The notes under the pieces were generated by a model, which saw only the letters and a program-made list of their open reading frames with translations, had not been told where the DNA came from and ran no database searches. This document shows, one piece after another, positions 1 to 7,626 of a stretch of DNA of 22,626 nucleotides. The stretch covers positions 1 through 22,626 of the forward strand of contig DAMG01000043.1 in assembly GCA_002497025.1 (NCBI GenBank). The letters are read 5' to 3'. The stretch is from Euryarchaeota archaeon UBA126. GTDB lineage: Archaea > Thermoplasmatota > Poseidoniia > Poseidoniales > Thalassarchaeaceae. Made by a program: the position numbers and the translations under genes. The number at the start of each line of letters is the position of its first letter. Position 1 is the stretch's first letter.

Positions 1-566
1 AGAGCCCAATTTGCTTTGATTTCATACGAGCGATATCGGCTAGGGTCGTGTTGGAATGATTCAACATCAATCCAACCTAATCGAGACTCTAATTCTGTAA
101 TTGCCTCCTCGAGATACAAATCTCCTCCAACTAATTGCAGACCCTTCCAATCGGTTACTGGAAAGTTAGTCAAGTCGTCTGAAGCAGATGGGAAATCTTC
201 GACATCTTGGAACTCTGGCATATTCTTGAAGCAACCATCAATGCCGAAGGTACGACCGTGATATCGACATTGCAGAGTGTTTCTATTACACGGTTCGATA
301 GCTACTAGCATTCCTCTATGTGTGCACACATTCGAAAGACATCGAACTCTGTCCGAATTGGTCAGCATTAGTGCTTCACCGAGCATTGTTTCAATGTCAG
401 GCAGAGGAATCACATTATGCTCAGCAAACTGACTGGAATGAGCCCCGAAATACCAACAATCTTGCATCCCACTTATCAGACTACGGAATGTATCCTCATC
501 GGTGTAGAATCTCGATGGTAGTGTGTGAGCCTTGGCGATGTCCGCGTGAATCAATGGCTCCGACAC
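1..566 (-). CDS. Rieske-type aromatic ring-hydroxylating oxygenase, alpha subunit (N-terminal part, runs off left edge)
   Basis: The first 188 residues are visible; the C-terminal catalytic domain lies outside the window. The Rieske [2Fe-2S] ligands are clear: C81-T-H83-R-G and C100-R-Y-H103-G, the CxH...CxxH pattern of ring-hydroxylating oxygenases. The N-terminus has the usual LPSRFYTDEDTF-type lead-in, and the visible end (YEIKANWAL) matches the Y-x-x-x-x-NWK segment that opens the non-haem iron domain. I chose the GTG at 564-566 because an AGGAG-like site (572-576) lies 5 nt upstream and the protein then reads MSEPLIHAD; an in-frame GTG at 606-608 would add 14 residues. The family inserts oxygen into aromatic or quaternary-amine substrates using an NADH reductase partner. 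No reductase is visible here, and the substrate cannot be told. It is divergent from gatD across about 100 bp. Confidence 0.88.
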   Translation of the reverse strand, partial: MSEPLIHADIAKAHTLPSRFYTDEDTFRSLISGMQDCWYFGAHSSQFAEHNVIPLPDIETMLGEALMLTNSDRVRCLSNVCTHRGMLVAIEPCNRNTLQCRYHGRTFGIDGCFKNMPEFQDVEDFPSASDDLTNFPVTDWKGLQLVGGDLYLEEAITELESRLGWIDVESFQHDPSRYRSYEIKANWA

Positions 567-571
567 AACAA

Positions 572-576
572 CTCCT
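572..576 (-). promoter_or_regulatory. Ribosome binding site that decides the Rieske oxygenase start
   Basis: On the minus strand this reads AGGAG, followed by 5 nt and then GTG at 566. It supports the internal GTG over the upstream in-frame GTG at 608, which has only a weak overlapping purine run. Confidence 0.5.
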
Positions 577-669
577 GTGCTTGGCGTGTGAAAGAATTGT
601 CGCCTCACCTATCAGCAAGTGCATTTGTGTGCCGTCGCATTGATGGAGTGAATCACCTCCTGAGGATAC

Positions 670-2016
670 ATGGGTGAATGGCCGGAAGCGGGAACGCCGG
701 TCAAAGTGGCCGTTAAGACCTGGTCTGGAGTGGTCGAACACGAGGGTCTTGCTTTACCCGCCGCGGGCCCTAAACTAATCACTCTAAAATTGGCCAATGG
801 ATACAATGTAAGCTACCCTGAATCTTACGTCGAATCGGTAGAAATTCTCGATGAGGTTAAGATTTCTGAGGAAGAAGCACCAACTCCTATCGAACAGGAT
901 GGAAATCTCCCATTGGTGCATCTAATTCACACTGGTGGGACCATTGCCTCGAAGGTTGACTACGCCACGGGTGCTGTTACCGCTAGGTTCGAGCCAGACG
1001 AATTATTGCAATCGGTTCCCGAGCTAAAGTCTGTGGCTCGACTAAGGGTTGTCAAACTCGGTAATATGTTCTCGGATGATATCAGGCCTAGGCACTGGAA
1101 TCGAATGCTGAAAGCTACTGAGGAAGCATTTGCCGAAGGCGCTGTTGGAGTGGTGATTACTCACGGTACAGATACCTTACATCTCAGCGCTGCCGCAATG
1201 GGCTACGGCTGGGCTGGAAATGGTGGAAGGCCGCCAGGGCGAATAGCGCTAACAGGCTCTCAGCGCTCTCCCGATCGCGGCTCTAGCGACGCTGCGGAGA
1301 ACCTTGTAGCGGCGGTACATTGGGCTGCTCATGGACCTGAACCGACTGGTTATCGTGATGCAAGTGTTGTAGTCATGCATTCAGAATCTTCGGATGGTAA
1401 ATGTGCAGTTCTTCCTGGAATCGCTTGTCGTAAATACCACTCATCTCGAAGAGACGCTTTCAAGGCAATCAACCAAGGTCCTTTGGCCTGGATAAACAAC
1501 GATGGAACTGGTCCAAGCATCGAGATGGCAGAGCATGAACCCGCCGATGCGAGGGTTGAGGCTATCTCACCCATGATGTTCAATGAAGACACCCGAATTG
1601 CCCAATTTATCGCAGACCCTCACTTAGATTCAAATCTGGTTATGTTAGCAATCAAGGATGAATTCGATGCAATCGTTTTGCATGGCACCGGTCTTGGACA
1701 TTTACCAATATCGGATCCTCAAGACGATTCCCCTGAGAACACGAAATTACGTTTGATGCTAGAAGACCATTGCTCAAACGGAGGGGTAGTTGTAGTAGTG
1801 GCGCAAACAATTCACGGTCCTATGAATTTGAATGTCTATGCTAAGGGAAGAGAGCAGCAAGACATGGGAGTCATAGGCCATGGTTCACTTTGCCCACCGA
1901 GTTCAGCCTTGGTCAAGTTGCACCATTTGCTGAGTAGAGGTGGCGGTCAGGAGACAGTTGCAAGCAATTGGGCTGAAGATTTGTGTGGAGAGAACCCTCA
2001 CGATTCCATGGACTGA
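670..2016 (+). CDS. gatD: Glutamyl-tRNA(Gln) amidotransferase subunit D
   Basis: This is the asparaginase-like subunit of the archaeal GatDE amidotransferase, which converts Glu-tRNA(Gln) to Gln-tRNA(Gln). GatD releases ammonia from glutamine and channels it to GatE. The 448 residues fit the family. Residues 1-75 form the small beta-rich N-terminal domain. The asparaginase signature HTGGTIAS is at 87-94, the second motif THGTDTL at 164-170, and TGSQRSPDRGSSDA at 195-208. These are the expected catalytic Thr, Thr-Asp and Lys/Arg regions, although the usual QRSSDRPSSD wording is slightly changed. The ATG at 670 has TGAGG 4 nt upstream. GatE is not in the window. The stop lies 14 nt before the next gene, so co-transcription with the oxidoreductase is likely, but no functional link is apparent. 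Confidence 0.95.
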   Translation: MGEWPEAGTPVKVAVKTWSGVVEHEGLALPAAGPKLITLKLANGYNVSYPESYVESVEILDEVKISEEEAPTPIEQDGNLPLVHLIHTGGTIASKVDYATGAVTARFEPDELLQSVPELKSVARLRVVKLGNMFSDDIRPRHWNRMLKATEEAFAEGAVGVVITHGTDTLHLSAAAMGYGWAGNGGRPPGRIALTGSQRSPDRGSSDAAENLVAAVHWAAHGPEPTGYRDASVVVMHSESSDGKCAVLPGIACRKYHSSRRDAFKAINQGPLAWINNDGTGPSIEMAEHEPADARVEAISPMMFNEDTRIAQFIADPHLDSNLVMLAIKDEFDAIVLHGTGLGHLPISDPQDDSPENTKLRLMLEDHCSNGGVVVVVAQTIHGPMNLNVYAKGREQQDMGVIGHGSLCPPSSALVKLHHLLSRGGGQETVASNWAEDLCGENPHDSMD

Positions 2017-2030
2017 GATGGAGGCTTCAC

Positions 2031-3119
2031 ATGGCCGCTCCAATAGATACCTTCGAATTTCCTCGTACAGGCAAAAAGTTGCGTAATCGTGCGGTAGTAG
2101 CGGCGATGACCAACAAACAAAGTAACGAGGACGGTTCACTCTCAGATGAGGAAATAAATTGGCTAATTCGTCGTGCGGAAGGTGGCTTTGGAATCGTAAC
2201 AACAGCCGCGACGCACGTCGTTCCAGAGGGCCAAGGATGGGATGGAGAGATGGGCGTTTGGGGCGATCATCAATTACCTGGTTTGACCCGTTTAGCGACT
2301 GGAATCAAAGAGCAAGGAGCGGTTTCCCTAGCGCAGATTTTCCATGGTGGAATGCGCTGTCCTCAGAGACTGACAGGAGTTCAGCCTGTATCTGCGAGTA
2401 TCAATCCAACAAGCGATTCAGATAACGGTGAAACAAGGGCATTGGAAGATTCTGAGATTGAGGAATTAGTCGAGGCTTTTGCTACAGCAGCAGCTCGCTG
2501 TGAAAAAGCCGGTTTTGATGGGGTTGAGATACATGGTGCTCATGGATATCTTGTCTGTCAATTTCTCGGAGTTGAGACCAATCGTAGAGAGGATAAGTGG
2601 GGCGGCTCATTAGAGAATAGAGCCCGCTTCTTGCTTCAAATAATTGAGAGAATTAGGCAAGTTACTGACGATGATTTTCTGCTTGGAGTTCGGATATCTC
2701 CAGAGTACGATAAAATCGGAGTCTTGCTTGAAGACTCTCTAGACTTAGTCGATATGCTGGTAGAATCAGGCATAGATTTCCTACACATTTCTTGTTGGGA
2801 TTGCTTCACCCCACCTGCTCATCATGACGATTCTCGAATGTTGACCGAGATCTTCGCTGAGCGTCTTGCGAATCGATTACCAATGATTACCTGTGGAGCT
2901 ATTTGGTCGACTGCTCAAGCGCAGGAAGTTATGGATCAAGGCGCCGATTTGGTCGCCGTAGCTCGTTCAGCAATTGGTCATGCAGATTGGGCAAGTCATC
3001 TCGGCGACTCAGGGTATGAGCCACAGCGTCCGCCGTTTACTGCTGAGCATCTCTTGGATGAGGGGCTCAGCGAGAAATTTGTTGACTACATGCGGGCTTG
3101 GCAAGGTTTCGTCGTTTGA
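2031..3119 (+). CDS. Old Yellow Enzyme-family NADH:flavin oxidoreductase (FMN, TIM barrel)
   Basis: A 362-residue single-domain member of the OYE family, shorter than the 2,4-dienoyl-CoA reductase type, which carries an extra FAD/NAD part. The family signature HGAHGYLVCQFL is at 168-179; it contains the His/His substrate-binding pair and the Tyr173 proton donor. NRREDKWGGSLENRARF follows at 184-200. The AQIFHGG segment (101-107) corresponds to the usual QLxHxGR flavin contact. Near the C-terminus, ITCGAIWSTAQAQEV and DLVAVARSAI match the FMN-phosphate region, although the typical GG and GR are altered. The start at 2031 has GGAGG at 2020-2024. The family reduces activated C=C bonds of enones or enoates with NAD(P)H; the substrate is unknown. 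It sits between gatD and a carboxyltransferase gene. An acyl-chain or aromatic role is only a guess. Confidence 0.88.
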   Translation: MAAPIDTFEFPRTGKKLRNRAVVAAMTNKQSNEDGSLSDEEINWLIRRAEGGFGIVTTAATHVVPEGQGWDGEMGVWGDHQLPGLTRLATGIKEQGAVSLAQIFHGGMRCPQRLTGVQPVSASINPTSDSDNGETRALEDSEIEELVEAFATAAARCEKAGFDGVEIHGAHGYLVCQFLGVETNRREDKWGGSLENRARFLLQIIERIRQVTDDDFLLGVRISPEYDKIGVLLEDSLDLVDMLVESGIDFLHISCWDCFTPPAHHDDSRMLTEIFAERLANRLPMITCGAIWSTAQAQEVMDQGADLVAVARSAIGHADWASHLGDSGYEPQRPPFTAEHLLDEGLSEKFVDYMRAWQGFVV

Positions 3120-3167
3120 GCTAAGTTAGCCGCTTCGATGAATAACCGCTAGTGGTTTGGCTTGCTT

Positions 3168-4718
3168 ATGGTGGGCGCATCGCACTCGGATGATCTCGAC
3201 GCGATGCGCCAAGAAGCTCTCAATGCAGCCGACCGGATTAGCATGGAAGAATTGCGAAAATCCGGCCGCCAAACTGCCCGAGAACGCATCGCAATGTTAC
3301 TTGATGCAGATTCATTTGTCGAGGTAGATAGTTTCGTTCAACATCGTTCTGGCGACTTCAACATGCACCTTCACCGACCATATGGTGATGGAGTTGTTGC
3401 AGGTCATGGCAAAATAGACGGAAGGAGAGTAGTTTGCTTCGCTCAAGATTATGCCGTCTTTGACGGTACAATGGGCGAGATGCACGCTCGCAAAATTGCC
3501 AAGGTTGCTGAGTTCGCAGAAAAGTCGCAACTCCCCTTAGTTGGAATTTGGGATGGCGACGGTCAACGAGTACAGGATGGAGTTCCGGCTTTGGGAGCAA
3601 CTGGGGAATTGCTCGACATCCTAGTCGCCTGCTCCGGTCGTATCCCTACTTTCTCGATAATTCTTGGAACGGTCGCAGGTGTGAGCGCCCTAGCCGCCGG
3701 CCTCTCTGATTTCGTAATTCTCTCCGATGACCATGGCCAGATGTTCATGCGTTCACCCTACTTCATTCCTGAAATCGCCAGTGGTGAATTAGACCAGAAT
3801 AGCCTGGGAGGAGCTGACGCTCACGCCTCACGCTCTGGAGTGGCCTGCATGGTCGCAGAAGATGAGGAAGATGCAATACTATCTGCGATTGAAATTCTCT
3901 CATTCTTACCAGACCATACGCTTGCTGAGGCAATCACTCTTAGCAGTGGTGATCCTGCAGACAGAGCCTGCAAGACTCTGACGGATATTGTCCCTGCAGA
4001 CTCGAATATACCCTACGATATTCGCAAAGTAATCACGGAAGTAGTCGATGAGGGGCGCTTCCTAGAACTATTCTCAACTTATGCTGAAAACATTGTAATC
4101 GGCTTTGCTAGACTAGACGGCCAATCGGTCGGAATAGTTGCTAATCAGCCGAAAGTTTTGGCGGGCTGCCTAGATATAGACGCCTCAGTAAAGGCAGCTC
4201 GATTCATTCGTACGTGTGATATCTTCAATATCCCCGTTGTGACCTTTGTCGACGTTCCTGGCTTCCTTCCAGGGACAGTTCAGGAATGGGGGGGAATCAT
4301 CCGTCATGGGGCCAAGTTACTCTATGCCTACGCTGAAGCAACCGTGCCCAAACTAACCGTTGTAACCCGTAAGGCCTACGGGGGTGCTTACCTCGCTATG
4401 TCTTGCAAACATCTTCGCTCAGACTACAATATTGCATGGCCAATAGGTGAGCTCGCTGTAATGGGGGCAGAGGGTGCAGTGAACATAATTCATAGAGCAG
4501 AATTAGCAGAAGCAGAAGATCCAGGCTCCACCCATTCTGAACTTACTGAAGAGTATCGCAGAAAGTTCGGTGACCCCTATGTTGCGGCTCGCAATGGTTG
4601 GCTTGATGATGTAGTAGAGCCGGAGCAAACGCGTCTCAAACTGATACAAGCACTGAGGCCATTGAGGAGTAAGCGTGAGTGGGTTCCGCCCAAAAAACAC
4701 GGAAACATCCCTCTTTGA
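3168..4718 (+). CDS. Biotin-dependent acyl-CoA carboxylase, carboxyltransferase (beta) subunit, PccB-like
   Basis: The 516 residues match the usual length of PccB/AccB-type beta subunits, which move the carboxyl group from carboxybiotin to an acyl-CoA. The N-terminal half carries RERIAMLLDADSF (39-50), GDGVVAGHGKIDGR (73-86) and GEMHARKIAKV (103-113). The C-terminal half carries GFLPGTVQEWGGIIRHGAKL, from residue 365, and AYGGAYLAMSCKHLR, from 403. Two changes stand out. The usual DSGGARIQEG motif reads DGDGQRVQDG (129-138). The residue after AYGGAY, Asp in propionyl-specific PccB and Ile in acetyl-CoA-accepting relatives, is Leu409. An acyl-CoA other than propionyl-CoA may therefore be used. 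No biotin carboxylase or biotin carrier gene is in the window. The ATG at 3168 is preferred over a TTG 6 nt earlier. Confidence 0.92.
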   Translation: MVGASHSDDLDAMRQEALNAADRISMEELRKSGRQTARERIAMLLDADSFVEVDSFVQHRSGDFNMHLHRPYGDGVVAGHGKIDGRRVVCFAQDYAVFDGTMGEMHARKIAKVAEFAEKSQLPLVGIWDGDGQRVQDGVPALGATGELLDILVACSGRIPTFSIILGTVAGVSALAAGLSDFVILSDDHGQMFMRSPYFIPEIASGELDQNSLGGADAHASRSGVACMVAEDEEDAILSAIEILSFLPDHTLAEAITLSSGDPADRACKTLTDIVPADSNIPYDIRKVITEVVDEGRFLELFSTYAENIVIGFARLDGQSVGIVANQPKVLAGCLDIDASVKAARFIRTCDIFNIPVVTFVDVPGFLPGTVQEWGGIIRHGAKLLYAYAEATVPKLTVVTRKAYGGAYLAMSCKHLRSDYNIAWPIGELAVMGAEGAVNIIHRAELAEAEDPGSTHSELTEEYRRKFGDPYVAARNGWLDDVVEPEQTRLKLIQALRPLRSKREWVPPKKHGNIPL

Positions 4719-4765
4719 GGTGTGTCGGCAAAACTCCTAAAACATGACGCGTTTGTCCTTTGGGT

Positions 4766-6745
4766 ATGATCCAGAGGATTCTATCTTCCTTCATCTGTTT
4801 GCTATTACTGACTTCAATTGCACCCGCCGCCGCAGCTACAGGACCTTCCGATTCTGTGATTTGGGGAGTTTCTTATGATTGGGGGAACTTCGAAGGCGAT
4901 GTCCTTGAAATGACTGGTGTGGACACAAATGCTGCCAATGAGGATCTTGAGGCAGCAGCTGAATATGCAGGGTTTGACCTCGCTTCTGATCAAGTTCTGA
5001 GTGGTTCTAGTCACTTCTTTATTGAGTCATGGGATGGTGATGAAACCGCCGAAATTCAAGATATTCACGGCAACACACATCAAGTCAGCCAGAGAATAAC
5101 CGAGCTAACTGTCCGTCACGGATTACTAGCTGATGCCGGATTTACAGCATCATGGTTAGATAATGATGAGGCAATTGACATTTGGTACAGTGCTTCTCAA
5201 GAGATGGCATTGGTGATTGATGCTACATATGTCGAGTACGTGGATTCTGACTTACTGGTTTATGGAGCTGATTTGGAAATGAGTGGATTGGTCAGTAACA
5301 CCGCAGACCTTTCGATGAATCTTCAGGTAATTGCTGCAGGAGAGGTAGAGGCCCCTGAGGTTGATTTGGGATATTCAATTTCCATGGAGGTGCCTTCACT
5401 TTCATCCGAATGGAGAGTCGACCAACCGCTTGACTATTTGCAACAACTCAACGAAGAGCCGAATTGGGATGAGGAGAATGGCAGCTGGGATGAGGAGAAT
5501 GGCAGCTCCGGTATCGGCACAATTGATGGCACTTTTACCACATTTACTGGTTACTCATTATCAGCGGAGATTAGTGGAATCCCAACTGAGGAGATTGGAG
5601 TCAATCTCGATACCTTCAATGTTGAATTATCAGATAATGTACCAGGACAAGGTTCCTTTTCTGAAAATTTTCTAAATATAGATGGGCAGATGGCGGAATG
5701 GAATTGGGAATGCCCTCCTGTTGGTGGAACTGAAGACTTGACGATTGATGACACAACTGTGGAAGTCCAGTGTGGTTTAACCGCTCCAGTGTCACCAGGT
5801 ATGGCTGTCATGATGGCTCAATCACTTGCTCCTGCTTTCGATAATGGAGTACAGGAATTATCCTCAGTACTTCAACAGCAGATTGAATCATGGATTGAGG
5901 AGATTTCTGGCGGAGATGGCGGAGATGGCGGAGATGATGTCTTCGTATGTGACAACGGTGAAGAAATTCCAGCAAACTGGGAGAATGACGGCGAGGAGGA
6001 CTGCTCCGATGGCTCTGATGAAAATGACGAAGGGAGCACATTCACTTGTGATAACGGTGAAGAAATTCCAGCAAACTGGGAGAATGACGGCGAGGAGGAC
6101 TGTTCTGATGGATCTGATGAGAATGATGGCTCAATGGAAGGCTCAGAACAATCTGAAAGATTAGTGAGTATGATGGAGGCATTAATGGAATCCAATCTGA
6201 ACAAGACCATGGAAGCCTTCTCTGAAAAGTTAGATGAGTTGGTGGAGGATAATGTCCCTAGTGAACCTATTATTGATTTAGAAGACTCCTGTGCGCTCTT
6301 ATTTTGGACCACAGATGATTCAAGAGTTGTTGGTATTGCGATTTTGAATTCTGAAGAACTTCTACTTGGTCCATCAGTTTTTGGACTTAAAACACATGAT
6401 GTCGAACTCAATGTTCTATACCATGATGGTGACAATGCGAGAACCGCGAAGACGGATATTGTAGGGGTTACAGAACTCAGAGATATTGCACCAGAATCAA
6501 AACATGACAATTCACTATTATACGAAATATTGGGTCCCGATTATCTTCCAGATCTAAATATGCAAGATACTGATGGTGATGGCATAATTGACTACTTTGA
6601 TCAAGATGATGATAATGATGGTATTTCTGACTGGGACGACTCTGAATTGAACAATCAGGACGACTCTTTACCGGCTCCTAGTTTGCTTGCCGTAATCTCA
6701 ATGCTGGGTGCGGCTTCAATACTCATGCCTAGAAGGAATGACTGA
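4766..6745 (+). CDS. Secreted or surface-anchored acidic protein with two LDL-receptor class A-like repeats
   Basis: A 659-residue protein of unknown function. A signal peptide is visible: R4, a hydrophobic core to about residue 19, and an APAAAA run as likely cleavage region near 20-24. The body is acidic. At 237-250 the segment WDEENGS occurs twice in tandem. A Gly-Gly-Asp triplet repeat at 382-390 leads into two cysteine-bearing repeats, starting at 393 and 426. Each reads CDNGEEIPANW, then NDGEEDCSDGSDEND, like the acidic Ca2+-binding half of LDL-receptor class A modules but with fewer cysteines. At 601-625 is a DxDGDGIxDxxDxDDDNDG stretch like thrombospondin type 3 calcium repeats. The C-terminus (635-659) is LPAPSLLAVISM, a hydrophobic helix, then PRRND. 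This resembles archaeal sorting or anchoring tails. Ca2+-dependent surface adhesion or ligand binding is a plausible inference. Confidence 0.85.
   Translation: MIQRILSSFICLLLLTSIAPAAAATGPSDSVIWGVSYDWGNFEGDVLEMTGVDTNAANEDLEAAAEYAGFDLASDQVLSGSSHFFIESWDGDETAEIQDIHGNTHQVSQRITELTVRHGLLADAGFTASWLDNDEAIDIWYSASQEMALVIDATYVEYVDSDLLVYGADLEMSGLVSNTADLSMNLQVIAAGEVEAPEVDLGYSISMEVPSLSSEWRVDQPLDYLQQLNEEPNWDEENGSWDEENGSSGIGTIDGTFTTFTGYSLSAEISGIPTEEIGVNLDTFNVELSDNVPGQGSFSENFLNIDGQMAEWNWECPPVGGTEDLTIDDTTVEVQCGLTAPVSPGMAVMMAQSLAPAFDNGVQELSSVLQQQIESWIEEISGGDGGDGGDDVFVCDNGEEIPANWENDGEEDCSDGSDENDEGSTFTCDNGEEIPANWENDGEEDCSDGSDENDGSMEGSEQSERLVSMMEALMESNLNKTMEAFSEKLDELVEDNVPSEPIIDLEDSCALLFWTTDDSRVVGIAILNSEELLLGPSVFGLKTHDVELNVLYHDGDNARTAKTDIVGVTELRDIAPESKHDNSLLYEILGPDYLPDLNMQDTDGDGIIDYFDQDDDNDGISDWDDSELNNQDDSLPAPSLLAVISMLGAASILMPRRND
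5465..5506 (+). repeat. Tandem 21-nt repeat, two copies, coding WDEENGS twice
   Basis: Two back-to-back identical 21-nt units (5465-5485 and 5486-5506) lie in frame inside the secreted protein gene. Exact identity at DNA level points to a recent slippage-type duplication. Confidence 0.9.
5909..5935 (+). repeat. Tandem 9-nt repeat, three copies, coding Gly-Gly-Asp
   Basis: GGCGGAGAT occurs three times in a row in frame, forming a flexible acidic linker just before the LDL-receptor class A-like repeats. Confidence 0.9.
5942..6130 (+). repeat. Direct repeat of the LDL-receptor class A-like module
   Basis: Unit one starts at 5942 and unit two at 6041, a period of 99 nt (33 codons). The central 50 nt or so, coding NGEEIPANWENDGEEDC, is identical in both copies. 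Differences are confined to the flanks and mostly synonymous. This indicates recent duplication or ongoing gene conversion. Confidence 0.9.
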
Positions 6746-6759
6746 TTCGGCTTGAATGT

Positions 6760-7626
6760 ATGAACTCCCGCAAGTTGGTTGTAATTGCCCTTTCCGGGCT
6801 CTTCCTTCTTACCGCTTGGTCTAGTACTTGGTTTGAGATATCGGCAGTCGGGGTTTACTCAGAGGGGCTAGAGAGGGAGCCAACCATCACTACGGAATAC
6901 ATTATCGATAGTGATCATGAATCATTTGAGTTTTCGATAGAAAATTCAACTCCTCTGTTACTGTACTGGGTTAATAGAGAGAATGTATCACCTGAACAAA
7001 CAGACACTGAAAATAATTCTAGTGGTTCGCCAGGCGGTGTCTCAGAGGAATCTACAACAGACAATCAAGCCTGCTCAGGGTCCTGTCTTGAAATGACTAG
7101 GGGATTTCTAAAATTGACTATGTTAGTAATGTTCGCAGTTTTTTGCCTGTCACTTGTACGTCCAATTCCCTCAGTTAAAATCGCTACTGTTGCTACTTGG
7201 TTAATTGGAATCTCGATTATTCTAATTGCTATTCCTTTAGCGATAGCCACTGATTTTGGAATTTCAGGTGGAAATGAGAGTGGCGGTGAATCCTCAACCG
7301 GAGGATTCGACACCAATACTCAAGAAACTGTTGAAGTCAATCAATTTGCTCATTTCCAACAAGATAGTGGGTTTGGGGTCTCTTTGAATGGGATAAAATT
7401 CACTTACGAGTCTATGGGATTCGATCTTGGCCTGCTAGATGAGGAGGATAGAGAAAATATCACTGAAAACGCTCCATTAGAAGGTGAGCCAGGATATGAA
7501 TCATTGATTGGATTCGATGGAGAACTAACTATCGGACCAGGTTCATTGATTACTTGGTGGCTGCTTATTTTACCATTACTAATTCTAAATTTAATTGAAC
7601 CTAGAGAGTCTATCGAGGAGGAGTGA
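6760..7626 (+). CDS. Membrane protein of unknown function, about four transmembrane segments
   Basis: I do not recognise a family. The 288 residues show an N-terminal hydrophobic segment (about 5-22) and an extracytoplasmic-looking Ser/Thr/Glu-rich stretch (about 30-110) with a C-x3-C pair near residues 106-110. Two adjacent hydrophobic helices follow at about 117-135 and 142-163. A second polar loop rich in Gly/Ser/Glu runs from 165 to 260, and a last helix lies at about 265-281 (WWLLILPLLILNLI). It starts 14 nt after the secreted repeat protein, so the two probably share a transcript and may work together at the cell surface. Its last 36 nt overlap the 3' end of the opposite-strand shikimate dehydrogenase-like gene. 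Confidence 0.8.
   Translation: MNSRKLVVIALSGLFLLTAWSSTWFEISAVGVYSEGLEREPTITTEYIIDSDHESFEFSIENSTPLLLYWVNRENVSPEQTDTENNSSGSPGGVSEESTTDNQACSGSCLEMTRGFLKLTMLVMFAVFCLSLVRPIPSVKIATVATWLIGISIILIAIPLAIATDFGISGGNESGGESSTGGFDTNTQETVEVNQFAHFQQDSGFGVSLNGIKFTYESMGFDLGLLDEEDRENITENAPLEGEPGYESLIGFDGELTIGPGSLITWWLLILPLLILNLIEPRESIEEE

Noticed and set aside
1983..2030. Upstream extension of the OYE-family protein
   Set aside because: It overlaps the end of gatD; the ATG at 2031 has a good GGAGG site and the family N-terminus.
5872..6510. Long open frame on the minus strand inside the secreted protein gene (Ser/Pro-rich)
   Set aside because: It is the antisense shadow of the acidic repeat region; Asp/Glu codons read as Ser/Pro on the other strand. 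The plus frame has a signal peptide and known motif types.
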